Source of the DNA: Erythrophleum ivorense | Lineage: Eukaryota > Streptophyta > Magnoliopsida > Fabales > Fabaceae | Reading direction: 5' to 3' | DNA: 64,000 nt | NCBI GenBank assembly: GCA_026724425.1 | Contig: JAIUCV010000001.1 | Coordinates: 3,172,001-3,236,000, forward strand | Shown here: positions 51,900 through 63,500 of the stretch, in pieces | Layout: every line of letters starts with the position of its first letter | How positions within the stretch are numbered: position 1 is the first letter of the stretch | Translations under genes and position numbers: made by a program | Notes under the pieces: model-generated | Database searches by the model: none | What the model saw: only the letters and a program-made list of their open reading frames with translations | What the model was told of the DNA's origin: nothing

Positions 51900-54540
51900 T
51901 ACTAATGGCATTATAGGTTCTCAAAATCTTAAATATGCCCAAATACAATCATATATGTATATATTCTGAATAGCTATTAAAAATATCATAAGGTTAACAA
52001 ACTTAATCAACTTAAACATTTAAGTACAAGCATCATAATCCAAGCTAGCTTAGACCCATGCATCTCATATACATCATATAAAAGCTATAGTTGCTCACAA
52101 TAATTCTGATGGAACCCTTTCTTCTTATAATATATTATAGGGTCTTAAGTGTTTTAAAAGTTCATAGTTCATAATCTATATTCGATATCCAAGCATTGGT
52201 CATCAATATATGAGTATCATTTACAGTTTAGTCTTTTGTGCTTAGGAATCACAATATTTGGAGGAAGTCTAATCATCTATGTATAAGCAAAGTCTAACAT
52301 GTAGTCTTCTATATGGGGGGTCCAACAACATAGTCATCGTAGGGAATTGAATGTTGAAGGTTTAATTCTCAATTACTCTAAGGGTTCCAAAAGAATTAAA
52401 AAAGCCAAGCTAAATGAATTATTTTTGTAAAAGATTTCAAGCTCAAAAAGGTCTAAACAAGGACTTATAGTTCCCAACAATTCATAACTAGTATATAAAA
52501 TAAATACCAGGAGTGAAATACTACCAAAAAACAAAAAACAAAATTTACACTTTCCTTCATGTTTTTTCAAGCAACATCATGGTGTCATGCCTTCTTCCTT
52601 AAATGCTTGCAATGCATTTCATTATTCATCAAAGAGAAATTTCCATATCTAACCATAAAGACCTCAACTGCCATTTTAATCATCATATCAACATCCTAAA
52701 CATGATTTAAATCACAAACCAACATTTAAATCACTAATTCATGAGATTCTTAACAATACCTTTAGAGAGAGATGGTGAAAGAAAATATGATGAAAAGAAA
52801 GGACAATAGTTCTAATGGACACTAACTATATGGCAATCAATGAATCTCATCAAAATATCATGTTTAAAGCTTTAAACTTCAACAAAAGAGTAGAGCTCAA
52901 GAATCCACCATTAAAGGCATAGAGAGAAAAGTAGTGAAAATGGATGAAGAAGAAGACATAAGGGCTTTTAGGCATTACATAACACCTATATTGAAAATCA
53001 TCACTAAAGACCCAAACAACCATTTACATAATAGATCCAAGATTCTAGCATTATCACACCTTAAGAATAGGCTTCCATGTATGAGAGAAAATGAGAGGGT
53101 AAACAGGAAGAAATGGATGCTATAAATAATTCTCAATAAGACAAGAAATCTTACCTCAAATTTTATGATCAAGATTCTTCTCCTTTCTTGTTCCATCATT
53201 TTGTTCCTTCATTTGAAACTCTTTGCATTTTTTGTGTTTCTAAATGATTTCCATGTAGAAGGAATATGACGAGTTCAATAAAAGTGCATTTTGTCTATAG
53301 AATCTCCAATATATCTTCTCCTCTTGGAGCACTTCTCAAGGAAGTTAATAAACCAATTTAACAAGTACTATTTTAAAGATAAAATGATATCTATTTGTTT
53401 AGTACTAAATATAAAAATTATTTTTATTTATGAAAAGGTACATATCAAAATTTTCAATATTTTGTGCTTGTCATTTCTCTAGCTTTACTTTGCTTGTAAG
53501 AACTATATTTTGGCACAAGCTAAAATTACACATTGGACCCATCAATATTTCATTTTATTCTTGGTTAAAATTTTAAGTTTGTGCTCTAAATTTTAAATAA
53601 TTATATTTTAATTTCAAATTTTAATATAAATATTTATACTTCCTAAATATTTTTCCTACATTTTAGGGTCTTTTTGGCTTTGGAAGTTTTTAAAATTTAA
53701 ATTTTTAAATATTTATTTCATAATTTCTTCCTATTTCATAATTAGGAGAAATACCAAATAATCTTTCAAAACTCTCTAAAATTCCTACTAAATTCCAAAT
53801 GATTGTAGAAATTTTTCTTTACATTATAAAAATTTATATTTCGTAAAATCTTTATTATTTGGTCATTATTTAGCCTCTAAATATTTTTTAGTCTTAGTTG
53901 ACTTGTTCTAAAATTATGTAATTATTATTTAATAATTCATATCGGTAGAAGGATGTTATAGGCTATGCGTTTTCTTTTGTTATTTGCATTTTTTTAAAAT
54001 CTCTTCCTTTTTTTAAAAAAATTATAATTAAGGATATTAAGTTAAAGATATTTATGTCAAAAGATTAACTTTTAAAATTATTTTAAATGATTTAAAAATA
54101 GAAAATTTAAAATATACATAAAAATTATAAAAAAACTCTTTTAATAGGACTAAGTTGAGGAGAAGTTAAGGTGGCTTTGCCATATCAGCATCCTTTAATA
54201 GAATTTGATAGATTTTCAATGTCAAGGGCTTAGTTTTAGAAAATTCGAATGATGAGGATTTGATTAAAAATTTTTAAACTACAGGATTCTATTTAACAAT
54301 TAGTTGAAACTATAAAAAATAAATAAGTAATTAACCAAACAAAATTGTATCAATCTAATAATTACATGCATAATTATTTAAATTAAACTTTTCAAAAATA
54401 TTAACATAATAATATACAATATTTTAAGAATGAAATATTCTACTTAATTGAAGCAAAATAATTTTTTTAAGTAGTAAAATGTGGTTTTTTTTAAAGCTAA
54501 TGGATGTTAAAGTTATGCAAGGACCAAAAATTGAAATAGT
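51900..54540. other. intergenic, no gene recognised
   Basis: AT-rich DNA with short open frames that look random. The part at about 52,260-53,280 has a more even composition and may be old transposon sequence. Nothing more can be supported. Confidence 0.5.
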
Positions 54541-54557
54541 AGTTTATTTTTTTTTGT

Positions 54558-54573
54558 GGGGGGGGGGGGGGGG
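54558..54573. repeat. poly-G tract
   Basis: About 16 consecutive G after a T run. It marks the left edge of a GC- and CpG-richer block. Similar tracts of 12 G occur at 14064-14075 and 25219-25230. Confidence 0.8.
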
Positions 54574-54676
54574 TCAAAACACGACGTTTCAATAGGCGGT
54601 AGGATGTTCGATCACCCACTTCCTAGACACTCATGGGAGAGTAAAAGGAGGCGTGAGAGGGAGGAGGAGAAAGAGG

Positions 54677-54745
54677 AATACAGATCCTCTGAATTAAGAA
54701 GCCTCTGAAGTTTGCCTGAAGTAGAAGTGTCGTGGCCGTTCGATC
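54677..54745 (-). repeat. left arm of a 69-bp inverted repeat
   Basis: Reverse-complemented, this segment reads GATCGAACGGCCACGACA and onward to GAGGATCTGTATT. It matches 60304-60372 at 67 of 69 positions with no gap. The 5.6 kb between the arms holds the FAR1-like pseudogene. Outside the arms the sequences differ at once, and no 9-bp target duplication was seen. Confidence 0.9.
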
Positions 54746-54790
54746 TAGCGGACCGTTTACATGAAAACACGTCAGTTGAAATAATTAAAA

Positions 54791-55313
54791 CGTTGCGTTT
54801 TGATGCTGAATGAGAAAAGCCTCCAGAGTTGCTGATATCTAACGCATTGCAAGGCAAAACCCAGCAGAAGTTAATCCTTTATCTTGCACCATCTCCCTCT
54901 TGACTCTCAGGTGTAACTGGTCGACAATGGCTCTTTCATGGCATGAACGTGAACGTCGATGGGAAGCGGGGATCTATATCATATCTAAGGAAGCTATTAT
55001 TTCACCCTTGCCTCTGTCAAATTTCTTTAGAAGGTACTAGTTTTCATTTTGCCTTTTCCCTCTTTGAATTTGTTTAGATTTGGAAGATAAATTTAGGTTG
55101 GGATAAATAAAAATGATAGGCAATACCTATCAACAGTGCTAGTAACAAGGAGATCTATATTTTCTTAGATTTTATATGCTAACCCAACACCTTATCATTT
55201 TCAATGGTAGAATCTTAAAAATGATAGGCAATACCTATCAACAGCCTATTAGGCATGGATTAATCAGGTGCATCGTTGCATTTTGATGCTGAATGAGAAA
55301 AGCCTCCAGAGTT
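54791..55313. repeat. 40-bp direct repeat pair and 28-bp direct repeat pair
   Basis: CGTTGCGTTTTGATGCTGAA and the next 20 bases at 54791-54830 recur at 55274-55313 with one change. Separately AAAAATGATAGGCAATACCT and 8 more bases at 55109-55136 recur exactly at 55217-55244. They look like recent local duplications inside the inverted-repeat-bounded block. Confidence 0.85.
54927..55040 (+). other. possible exon or captured gene fragment
   Basis: An ATG at 54927 opens MALSWHERERRWEAGIYIIS and continues to a TAG at about 55038, 37 codons. A possible donor (AGAAG|GTACTAG) overlaps the end. It lies in a CpG-richer block next to the left inverted-repeat arm. I do not recognise the peptide and found no following exons. 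Confidence 0.25.
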
Positions 55314-56059
55314 ACAAAATTGGTTATTTCCATTGTTGCCATGGTTAACACTGAAATACAGTTTATGTAGCATATTTGAAATTATACCAAATTGACATCA
55401 ATTTTTGGTTTTGTGTTTGCTCGAATTATCCTGAGTTTTGGGTTTTTATAAGGTGTTTGTTTTCACTTGTTTACTCTATCTGTTGACAAGTATAAGCACA
55501 AAATGATTAGAGCTCAGTTGTTCTAAATTCTAATTATGAATTGTGAGTGGCAGGATTGTAGAATTCATAATATGCTTGGCTACTGTGATGTTTAAGTTTC
55601 CTATCAAACTTGAATGTTTTGGATGCATTCCTGCGGCCTTTTTAAGAAGTGAGAGGTATAAAACCTTCTTGCAATTCAAGTATGGACTTCTAGTGCATTA
55701 AATGTTGCTGAAGCTTCATATCTGTTGATATCTTTTGTTTGACTTAGTAAAGTTCAAATTGTCTTAATGGATACATGGTCCAAGCTGGAAGTATGCATGT
55801 GCAATCATAGTTTTGATTCTTGGATGTATCAAATCCTTTGTATTTGGTTATATTATGTTTTATAGATGGGATGGTGATAATAACAATATGAACGGGTCAT
55901 ATTTGTTTAGATTTAGGAACTAGTAAATGCTGCTGAAACCTTTGGTAACTAAAATAGACTTAGGATATGGTTATAGTAAAAATTCATGATATGTTGTGAT
56001 TTTTTGAATTGTGACTTATATAGTGTCTAAATTTCTTGCTTCTGCAATGGCACTTTTGC

Positions 56060-56350
56060 TTACTACACCCATTCAATAAATAGTTCAGGATATGGTTCAA
56101 GCTTTTCATTGTCATATTTTGCACCCATTCCAAGTATGGTCCAAGTACATGCTGCACTTGCCATTCAAGCTCTTTATATAAGAAGCTGCATCAGACGTTA
56201 TACAACCCATTCCAAGTATGGTCCAGCTACTTGCTACACCCATCTAAGTACTTGCTGCACTTGCACCCATTCCAAGTGGATCCCTGCTGCATCAGACTTT
56301 GTACAGCCCTACATCAGACCATCACATGCTGCACCCATACAAAACCAAGC
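56060..56350. repeat. degenerate minisatellite, CACCCATTCCAAGTATGGTC units
   Basis: ACCCATTCCAAGTATGGTCC occurs near 56122 and 56207. CACCCATTCCAAGTGGATCC lies near 56265, with shorter CACCCATTC and GCTGCACCCAT pieces in between and GCTGCATCAGAC twice. Open frames across it are side effects of the repeat. Confidence 0.7.
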
Positions 56351-56539
56351 AGTCTGTGCCAATACTTTTAGAAGTCTATTATAGTGTAATGAAGTAGTAC
56401 ATAGGAATTTAGAATAGAAAACATCTTGTACATTACCATGATAAAACTATAATGAAGTTGTACATTTCTCTTGCAATAAAAGTGTTCTGTTTATCTTTCA
56501 ATAAAGGTGTACTTCTCTTTTCTTGCATTTGGAATATAG

Positions 56540-56540
<1 letters not shown>

Positions 56541-56582
<42 letters not shown>
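56541..56582. repeat. (CA)n(TA)n compound microsatellite
   Basis: About 10 CA units run directly into about 11 TA units. Confidence 0.95.
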
Positions 56583-56583
<1 letters not shown>

Positions 56584-56689
56584 GACTATGGCTATTACAA
56601 TAATGTCAAGTCAAGATGGGATACATTACAAAATAGCTATAATGATAAACCCTATTGATTGCTAAGATCTGTGACATCATCATAGAGGC

Positions 56690-57520
56690 CTGGTATTGTA
56701 AGTGGCGGTATAGGATGATCAAATGGTGCCTATATTTCAAAGGAAAAAAATATATATTAGAACATCAAAATTATGTACCAAGCATAAAATTAACTTTTAG
56801 TAACACTTACCATCAAGAAACTAGTAAAACTAGTAAAACCAAATTGATCACAAGTTGTTTGAGGGTCAACATTAATTGGTGGAACTGTTGAATGAGATGG
56901 TATAGCTTGTACTTAGTTTAAAATACTTTCATATTCCTACAGAGTAAAGGAAAATTTTTGAATTTTTAAATGAAAGCAAAAAAGTAGTCATTTTTTTAAT
57001 AGTAACCTCATTAATTTTACAAACCATAGATGGTTAAGGTCGACATTGATTGATGGAGCTGACGAGTGAGATGGTCCAGCTTGCACTTGGCTTAAAGTAG
57101 CATCATATCCCTAGAAAGTGAATAGAAAATTTTAAATTTTGTAATGAACAAATAGAAAGTGGACACCAAATTGTTTAAACCTTGAATAATTTTATAAACC
57201 ATAGGCAGTTGAGGGTAGGCACTAAAAGTTGGAGATGTTAATTGAGATAGTCTAGACTGATCTTGGCTTATAGTAGCTTCATACCCCTACAAAGTGAACA
57301 CATCCCCATTTTTAAATGAAAGCAACAAAGTAGTGAATTTTCAAGTGGTGATCAGTTTTACAAAATGAATGACTATTTTTAAATTATTAAATGAAAAAAA
57401 GAAAAATTTAAAGCTTTTTGTTTGCAATTGGCATTAAATGACAAACCATAGATGGTTGACTTTGGTAAACATCAAAACTAGGAGCTATCTTTCTTCTCTT
57501 TGGTTACTTTTCAACCCAAT
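56690..57520 (-). pseudogene. tandemly repeated 3' exons of the FAR1-like pseudogene
   Basis: At least three units of about 180 bp, at about 56850-56940, 57030-57115 and 57190-57295, each hold a short exon-like frame. On the minus strand the units read GYDATLSQVQAGPSHSS, EYESILN-stop-VQAIPSHST and GYEATISQDQSRLSQLTSP. Each starts after an AG acceptor and two end in CTATG|GTTT donors with matching intron text. A fourth partial unit (DVYQSQPSMV) lies near 57440-57490. They look like duplicated C-terminal exons. Confidence 0.6.
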
Positions 57521-57559
57521 TTTTTAAGCATTTTTTACCTTTTCTGCCCTCTTTCTTTT

Positions 57560-59530
57560 TAAATCCCTTCACTTGTAGTACTCTTTCTCCCTTGCTAGCA
57601 TTCATTATGGTATCCTCCCTGTCATTATTGACACTTCTTTGCCCATTACAAATCTCCATTATCTATTTGCTCAACTCATCAATAGATTTATTTAGAAACA
57701 ATAATGCTTCTTGGTTATTAGACGCTTCAATCGCTAGCCTTACAAGTCGGGGACAAATTTGTCTATATCGTTGAGTAGTGACTAATTTAGCATCTCCTTT
57801 AATCTCATGGCCTCTAATATCATGTATAATACCACTCCTAACTTGTTTAGTCCACCTCTTCAAAATATATTGATCAGGCATTAATTTAATATTCATTACA
57901 TCAAAAACCTTTAAAGCATGACATTATAATATACCGAGAGTTTCAAACTTTTTGCAACTACAACAAATTGACTTGTCACATGGGTCAAATGAAACCATCC
58001 ATTTTTTTTCTTGACCAACCAAAGTAATAATATACTCAAACAATGACAAAGTCTCATTTTTGTGCTTCACACATGTAGCTAAATATTTCTCCCACTCTTT
58101 TTGGAACAACTCAAAAATTGTAAAGGTGTAAATCTGTGCAAGTTGGCGTAACATAGGCGAATGCTGGCTTTTCAACTGTGGTAATTTTTGACGTGAATCA
58201 AATTTACACTTCAATTCATTGTATCTTTTGTCTTCCAACACTCGCTCAAAATAATTAAAGAATTGATTGATGCTTAAGCTTGGTTTCATCCAACTTTTGA
58301 TGTCTGAATTCAAGCTTTCACAAAGTTATGTACTTTGAATGCCAAGTGTAAATACTTTTTTCATGTGACAAGCAGCCCATTTTTCCTTTTTGCTATAAAT
58401 TGATCTCAACTATGCATTATCATGCACCTTGTATGTAGAAAGCAAGTTACTCCAAGCCACCTTAAACTGTGTTTCATCCTCATATTCATATAGACAAGAT
58501 TTGAAGTCACGCAAGAAGTGAGATCCATCTTTCATTAAATTGCCAAGGTGTTTGACGCCATTTTGCATCAAATGCCATGTACAAAGGAAATGCCAAGTGT
58601 CAGGTATCACCTCGTGTATTACTCTAGTTATTGTCTGATCCTAATTAGTAAAAATAGTTTTCGGCCTTTTCTAACAATGTGCTTTTAAAAAAGTTTCAAA
58701 CAATCACTTGAATGACTTAACTGTCTCATCATACAATAACGCTGCCCCAAAAATTACCATTCCTCTATAGTGATTGAATCCGCAAAATAAAGCAAGTGCT
58801 CTATGTTGATGGTTTGTACAATATGTTGTGTCAAGACATATAACATCACCAAAATAGGCATAATCAATAAGCATCCTTGCATCAGCCTAGAATACATTTG
58901 TTATTTGTTCATCTATATCTATTTGATACGCATGATAAAATGATGAATTTTTCAATAGTTTTCGTTGGAAGTATTGCAACAAATAACTTGCTTCCCCATA
59001 TATCAAGTTCTTTTGTCTTTTTGTACGAAGATAATTCTTTTGATCCAAGCGAGTATAGCCCAGATTAGTTCTTTCCCCAACTTGCCTACTCATTAACTCA
59101 AACGAGGATCTTTGTTGAAGCCTAGAATCATCTGCCAACTCAATTTGATAGCCTTGAATCTCATATACCTTACGCTGACATGCCAACATATGGATGGTTT
59201 ATGGGAGATGAAATTCATGATTATGTTCTTCCACGAACTCATACACTCTAAATTTTTCACCCATCTTTGTGAGTCATATCTTTGCTAAACAATTAGTTCT
59301 AGTTTCTAGTTGAGGATTAACAGTTAAATAATCTCTTTTGTCTTTGCATCGAACGCCTTGTTTACAGCAAACAAATCTACATGTCAAGATGGATCCATCT
59401 TTCTTGCTCTTATTAGTATATAGTTTTCTAACACCAAATCCAACTTTTCCCCCATAATCAACCCAAAACTTTCAAACTGCATCTATGGTATCAAATATCA
59501 CCCTTATTTTAGGCTTCAAGTAACATCAAA
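57560..59530 (-). pseudogene. FAR1-RELATED SEQUENCE (MULE-derived) pseudogene
   Basis: FAR1/FHY3-family proteins are transcription factors tamed from MULE transposases; wild MULEs carry the same domains. On the minus strand the order is an N-terminal FAR1 DNA-binding part (KVGFGVRKLYTNKSKKDGS and RFVCCKQG, about 59350-59460), the transposase core (DARMLIDYAYFGDVICLDTT, then FGAALLYDETV and HFLCTWHLMQNGVKHLGNL, about 58400-58890), and the SWIM zinc finger CSCKKFETLGIL (57924-57960). Stops replace expected Trp at NVF-stop-ADARM (58887) and FK-stop-LFETF. Others follow near HC-stop-KRP and TN-stop-DQ. No protein can be made. Neither an active MULE nor a host FRS gene is excluded as the source. 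Confidence 0.85.
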
Positions 59531-60303
59531 ATTAACATTTTTGGTTGATGGACAAATAGATGCATCTCATTCCCTGAAAATTATATTACAATATTTTTTT
59601 AGAATAATATAGATAATGTTAAAGCATGCTTATATAAAAAATGTATAACACTTACATTGCAGAAGAAGCACTATAATTCATCATTGTCACATTTCAAATG
59701 AATACGAAACAGTTGTTGCAAATGAATATGAAGCACTTGCTGCAAATGAATATGAAACACTTCCTGCAAGAAAAATATATTCCAATGTATTTTAATATGC
59801 AAGCCATTTTAATAAAACTATAAATGATATTTAACTTTTTATTACTCTTTAGGCAAAGTAACAGAAGAAACTAAAAAATTTTTAATATATAAAATTTGCA
59901 TTCATAATTTTCTTATCATACAAAAAGAAAAAGAAAAAAATTCATACACTAAAGAGATATCTAACCTAAGAAGGAATTTGTAGAAGGAAAATCTCCTTCC
60001 AACTCTTTGGATTCTTCTTCCAACTCCTAGTAAAAAGGAAGCGAAAAATCTAAAACAAAAACGGCAACTTCAGCACACTTCTTTTCCTCAAAAATCTGTC
60101 CCTGTTTTCATTTTAAATCAGCCTACGCAGCGTTTCAAGGCAAATTTTCATTTACTCTCAGGCTTCATCTCCGTCGTTGAAGTTTTCAACACCTCCCGCT
60201 TTGCCACGACATCCAAAACTAACTGAAGCGCACCGTTTTGTCTCGCATTTCTTACAGCCTCCAACGTCAACTGCCACGCGTTCGCCATCTGCTTCAGCAT
60301 CTT

Positions 60304-60372
60304 GATCGAACGGCCACGACCCTTCTACTTCAGGCGAACTTCAGAGGCTTCTTAATTCAGAGGATCTGTATT
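60304..60372 (+). repeat. right arm of the 69-bp inverted repeat, in the leader/promoter of the splicing-factor gene
   Basis: Partner of 54677-54745, with 67 of 69 positions equal in inverted orientation. It ends about 187 bp before the ATG of the DIM1-family gene, probably inside its 5' UTR or core promoter. Weaker similarity may continue leftward, as both arms have AAAACG(G/T)TGCG farther in. Confidence 0.9.
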
Positions 60373-60558
60373 CGGAGACAGAGACTTCTGGAATGAAGAA
60401 TCGGCGTGGAAGTTGATCAGGAAGTCACAATTTACTCCATCAAGGTAATCTTTCTGACCAGAATCTTGCCCAATTCTTAGCATTTTTGTGCTTTTTTGCT
60501 TGAAATTTGATTATTTTCTTGATCCCCTCTCTGGTTCGCAACTTCAGAGCGAAGGAGA

Positions 60559-63500
60559 ATGAGCTACCTCTTAGCAACTTTGACGAAGAAACACCAGGTG
60601 GATTCTATTATCAGAGACACCATAGATAAGGTCCTTGTCCTCCGTTTTGGCCGCGCCTCCGACCCTGTCTGTCTCCAGCTTGACGACATTGTATGCTTTT
60701 CCTTCTCTTCTTCCTCATATTCTTAATTCTTTTCCTTAGCGAAATTGAACCACTGTTTGAGCATGAAAAATGAATTCTTTGAGGCATTGGGTGTTAAGAA
60801 TAATATCTGTGTTTGTAGAATTATCTCTGTGTTGTTTTTTTTTTTGGCACCTATACGGGTTATGGAATCTCTATTCCTAATTTCTGTAATACTGAAAATA
60901 CTGGAAAGAGGGGGGCAAGGAATTAAAATCTATATACCCGATCCGTCTCTATGATACAGGAACGGGAGGGAAAATCCCCGGATCAAACACCTTACCCTTT
61001 TTCTGTTTTGTTGGTCCCCTTAGGCGCGAAGGGAGTAAAAATTGCCGAACCCTTGTTATTTTAGTTAGGTTTAAGTCTGATGAGAATAATTTTCTATAGT
61101 TCTGTCCTAGTTCTGTACGATGTGTCTATGCAAGGTGTTTATTGATTGAAAGTTGGTAATAGGATAATCTAATCAGTTGGACATGGCGATTATCAATGCT
61201 GCATTTTTGTTGGGACATCAAATTTAACATCTGTTTCATAATGTTAACTTTTTTGGTATTAGTTCTTGGTAGATTCTAATGACACTCAGGTAATGAAGTT
61301 TATGTATAATGCTATTCAATAAATTATATCTCAGGAGAAAAAAAATGGGACGTTGGTATTTATTGTGGTCTTGTGTGTTCGAGTAATGGGGTATCATCTG
61401 AGTCTTACCTGATAGACTTGATAGCATGGTTTGAAAATCAAGTTTGCATATGAAAATTCAAAATCTTGTAATTCATACAATGTGCAGATTTAGCACTACT
61501 CAAATGTCATTAATTTTGTTTACATTGTTCACTCAGCTTTCGAAATCAGCGAGGGATGTGTCCAAATTTGCAACTGTGGCACTAGTAGATGTTAACTCGG
61601 AGGACATTCAAGTTTATGTCAAGTATTTGGACATCACTCTGATACCATCAACAATTTTCTTCTTCAACGCGCATCACATGAAAATGGATTCAGGGTATGA
61701 TGTCTGCAATCTTCAAGTCTGTGATTTGCCTCAACTGATCACTTCTTTTGGTTTATTTTGCTGATATGTTTAATTGCTTATTTCATCTCATCGTGCTCTT
61801 TTTTGAGTTTAGGACCTAGTGTTAATTCTACATATTGTATTAAATGAGTTACTCATGGAAAGTAATCCAATTGAAAAGTATTACTAGAACTAAGAAAATT
61901 TGTTGCATTAAGTGAAACACATGTCTATATTTGCAATCTTTTTTTTTTTTTAATTTAAATGCTATGAATCATGTATATGCTTTTAAATTTTTTTGGGGCC
62001 CTTTATGTTATATGATCATTAAATGTACTTGGATGTTTTATAAAAATAAATAAATAAAACTTAGCATTTAGATTGGTAATAAAGTGAAAATGATTTTTTC
62101 TTTAGGTTTCATTGAACTGTTTTTTCCATTTTAAGTGACTGATATGTTATATACTTTGTCATTCCATGCCAACAAAGTTTGTGGTAAGGCAAGAAATGCG
62201 TTGAGTAGTTTGAACTAATTTGACCAAACTGAATAAGTTTTAAGGTTAGGGCATTTACAAGATCTTTTTGCAATTAAGTTTGGTTTAAAGTTGGGATTCT
62301 TGTTTCAACACTTCTCTTGTTAAGGAGTAAAAAATTACATTTATATGGTTTAGTCATGTTTGTTTTTATGTATGGATTTGTAGAACAAATAGAGTTTGTC
62401 TTACAAATCATGAGGGCTTAAAAAGCTATGTTGGAAAAGTAATAGCTTTCATGTGGTTAAAATTTGGAAGTATTGTCTTTGAGTGTAATGAACTTTCATA
62501 TAGTTTGTTAACCACAAATGTTTTCTAGTTTATAAGTGTTTATCGAAATTAGAAAATTGAGGTATGTGGGACCATATATTATTAAAATTTGTTGGGAAAG
62601 AACTAATGAAGTTGGCCTAATTTTATGATCGAACCAACTATTTTTGTTATTAAGCTAGTTAACCCAATCTAACCTAGTCACTAAGCAGTCACTTATTTTG
62701 TTAGTTAGGTGAGGTGGTCTTATCAGTTAAGTTTGGCTTGTAATATTCCCAGTCATTTGAAGCTTATTCCAGTCTTACTTAATAAAACATTTAAGTTTCT
62801 TTAATTCTGTATTGCAAAAGTGGGAATATATATATATATATATATATATAACACGGAGAGAGGGGGAGAGAGCTACCGATGATTATCTTATGTTCTGGAT
62901 TGCATATGGCTTTACTCTTTTGTTTTTTGGGGGGGAAAACAAATTTCTTTTTATATCTTTGACATTGAGGGCGAGCCTTGGTGCAACGGTAAGGTTGCCG
63001 CTGAGTGACTTGGAGGTCATAGGTTTGAACTAGAAACAGCCTCTCTGTTAAAAATAGAGGTAAGGCTGCGTACATCTACCCTCTTCAGACCCCACCCAGT
63101 GGGAGCCTCGTGCACTGGGCCGCCTTTTTTTTCACATCTTTGACATTCTATTCTATTATATATTATGTAGGACTGCTGACCATACTAAATGGATTGGTGC
63201 TTTTCACAGAAAGCAAGATTTTATTGATGTTGTAGAGGTACATTCTCTGTTTCTTCAAATGTTATGAGACAAAGATTGTTGATTGACTTGGCATGTGTAC
63301 AGATAGTTTTAACTTTGGCACCGCCTCTCTCATCACTGCAACTTGTTAATTAATCAGTAAAATAAATGCTCAAAGAACTTAATAGTCAAATGCTAATAAC
63401 TGGACTACAGGAAGAACAGAAAGTAAATTCAGGAAAAAAAAGATGAAGATATATTAACCAGTTAAGTCCTGGTCCCTCTGAAGGAGCTGGAATAATAGAC

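Noticed and set aside
53500..54540. AT-rich tract considered as a matrix attachment region
   Set aside because: Base composition alone is not enough evidence.
56109..56384. 91-codon frame with many Cys and His
   Set aside because: The pattern is made by the CACCCATTCC minisatellite and not by a zinc-binding protein.
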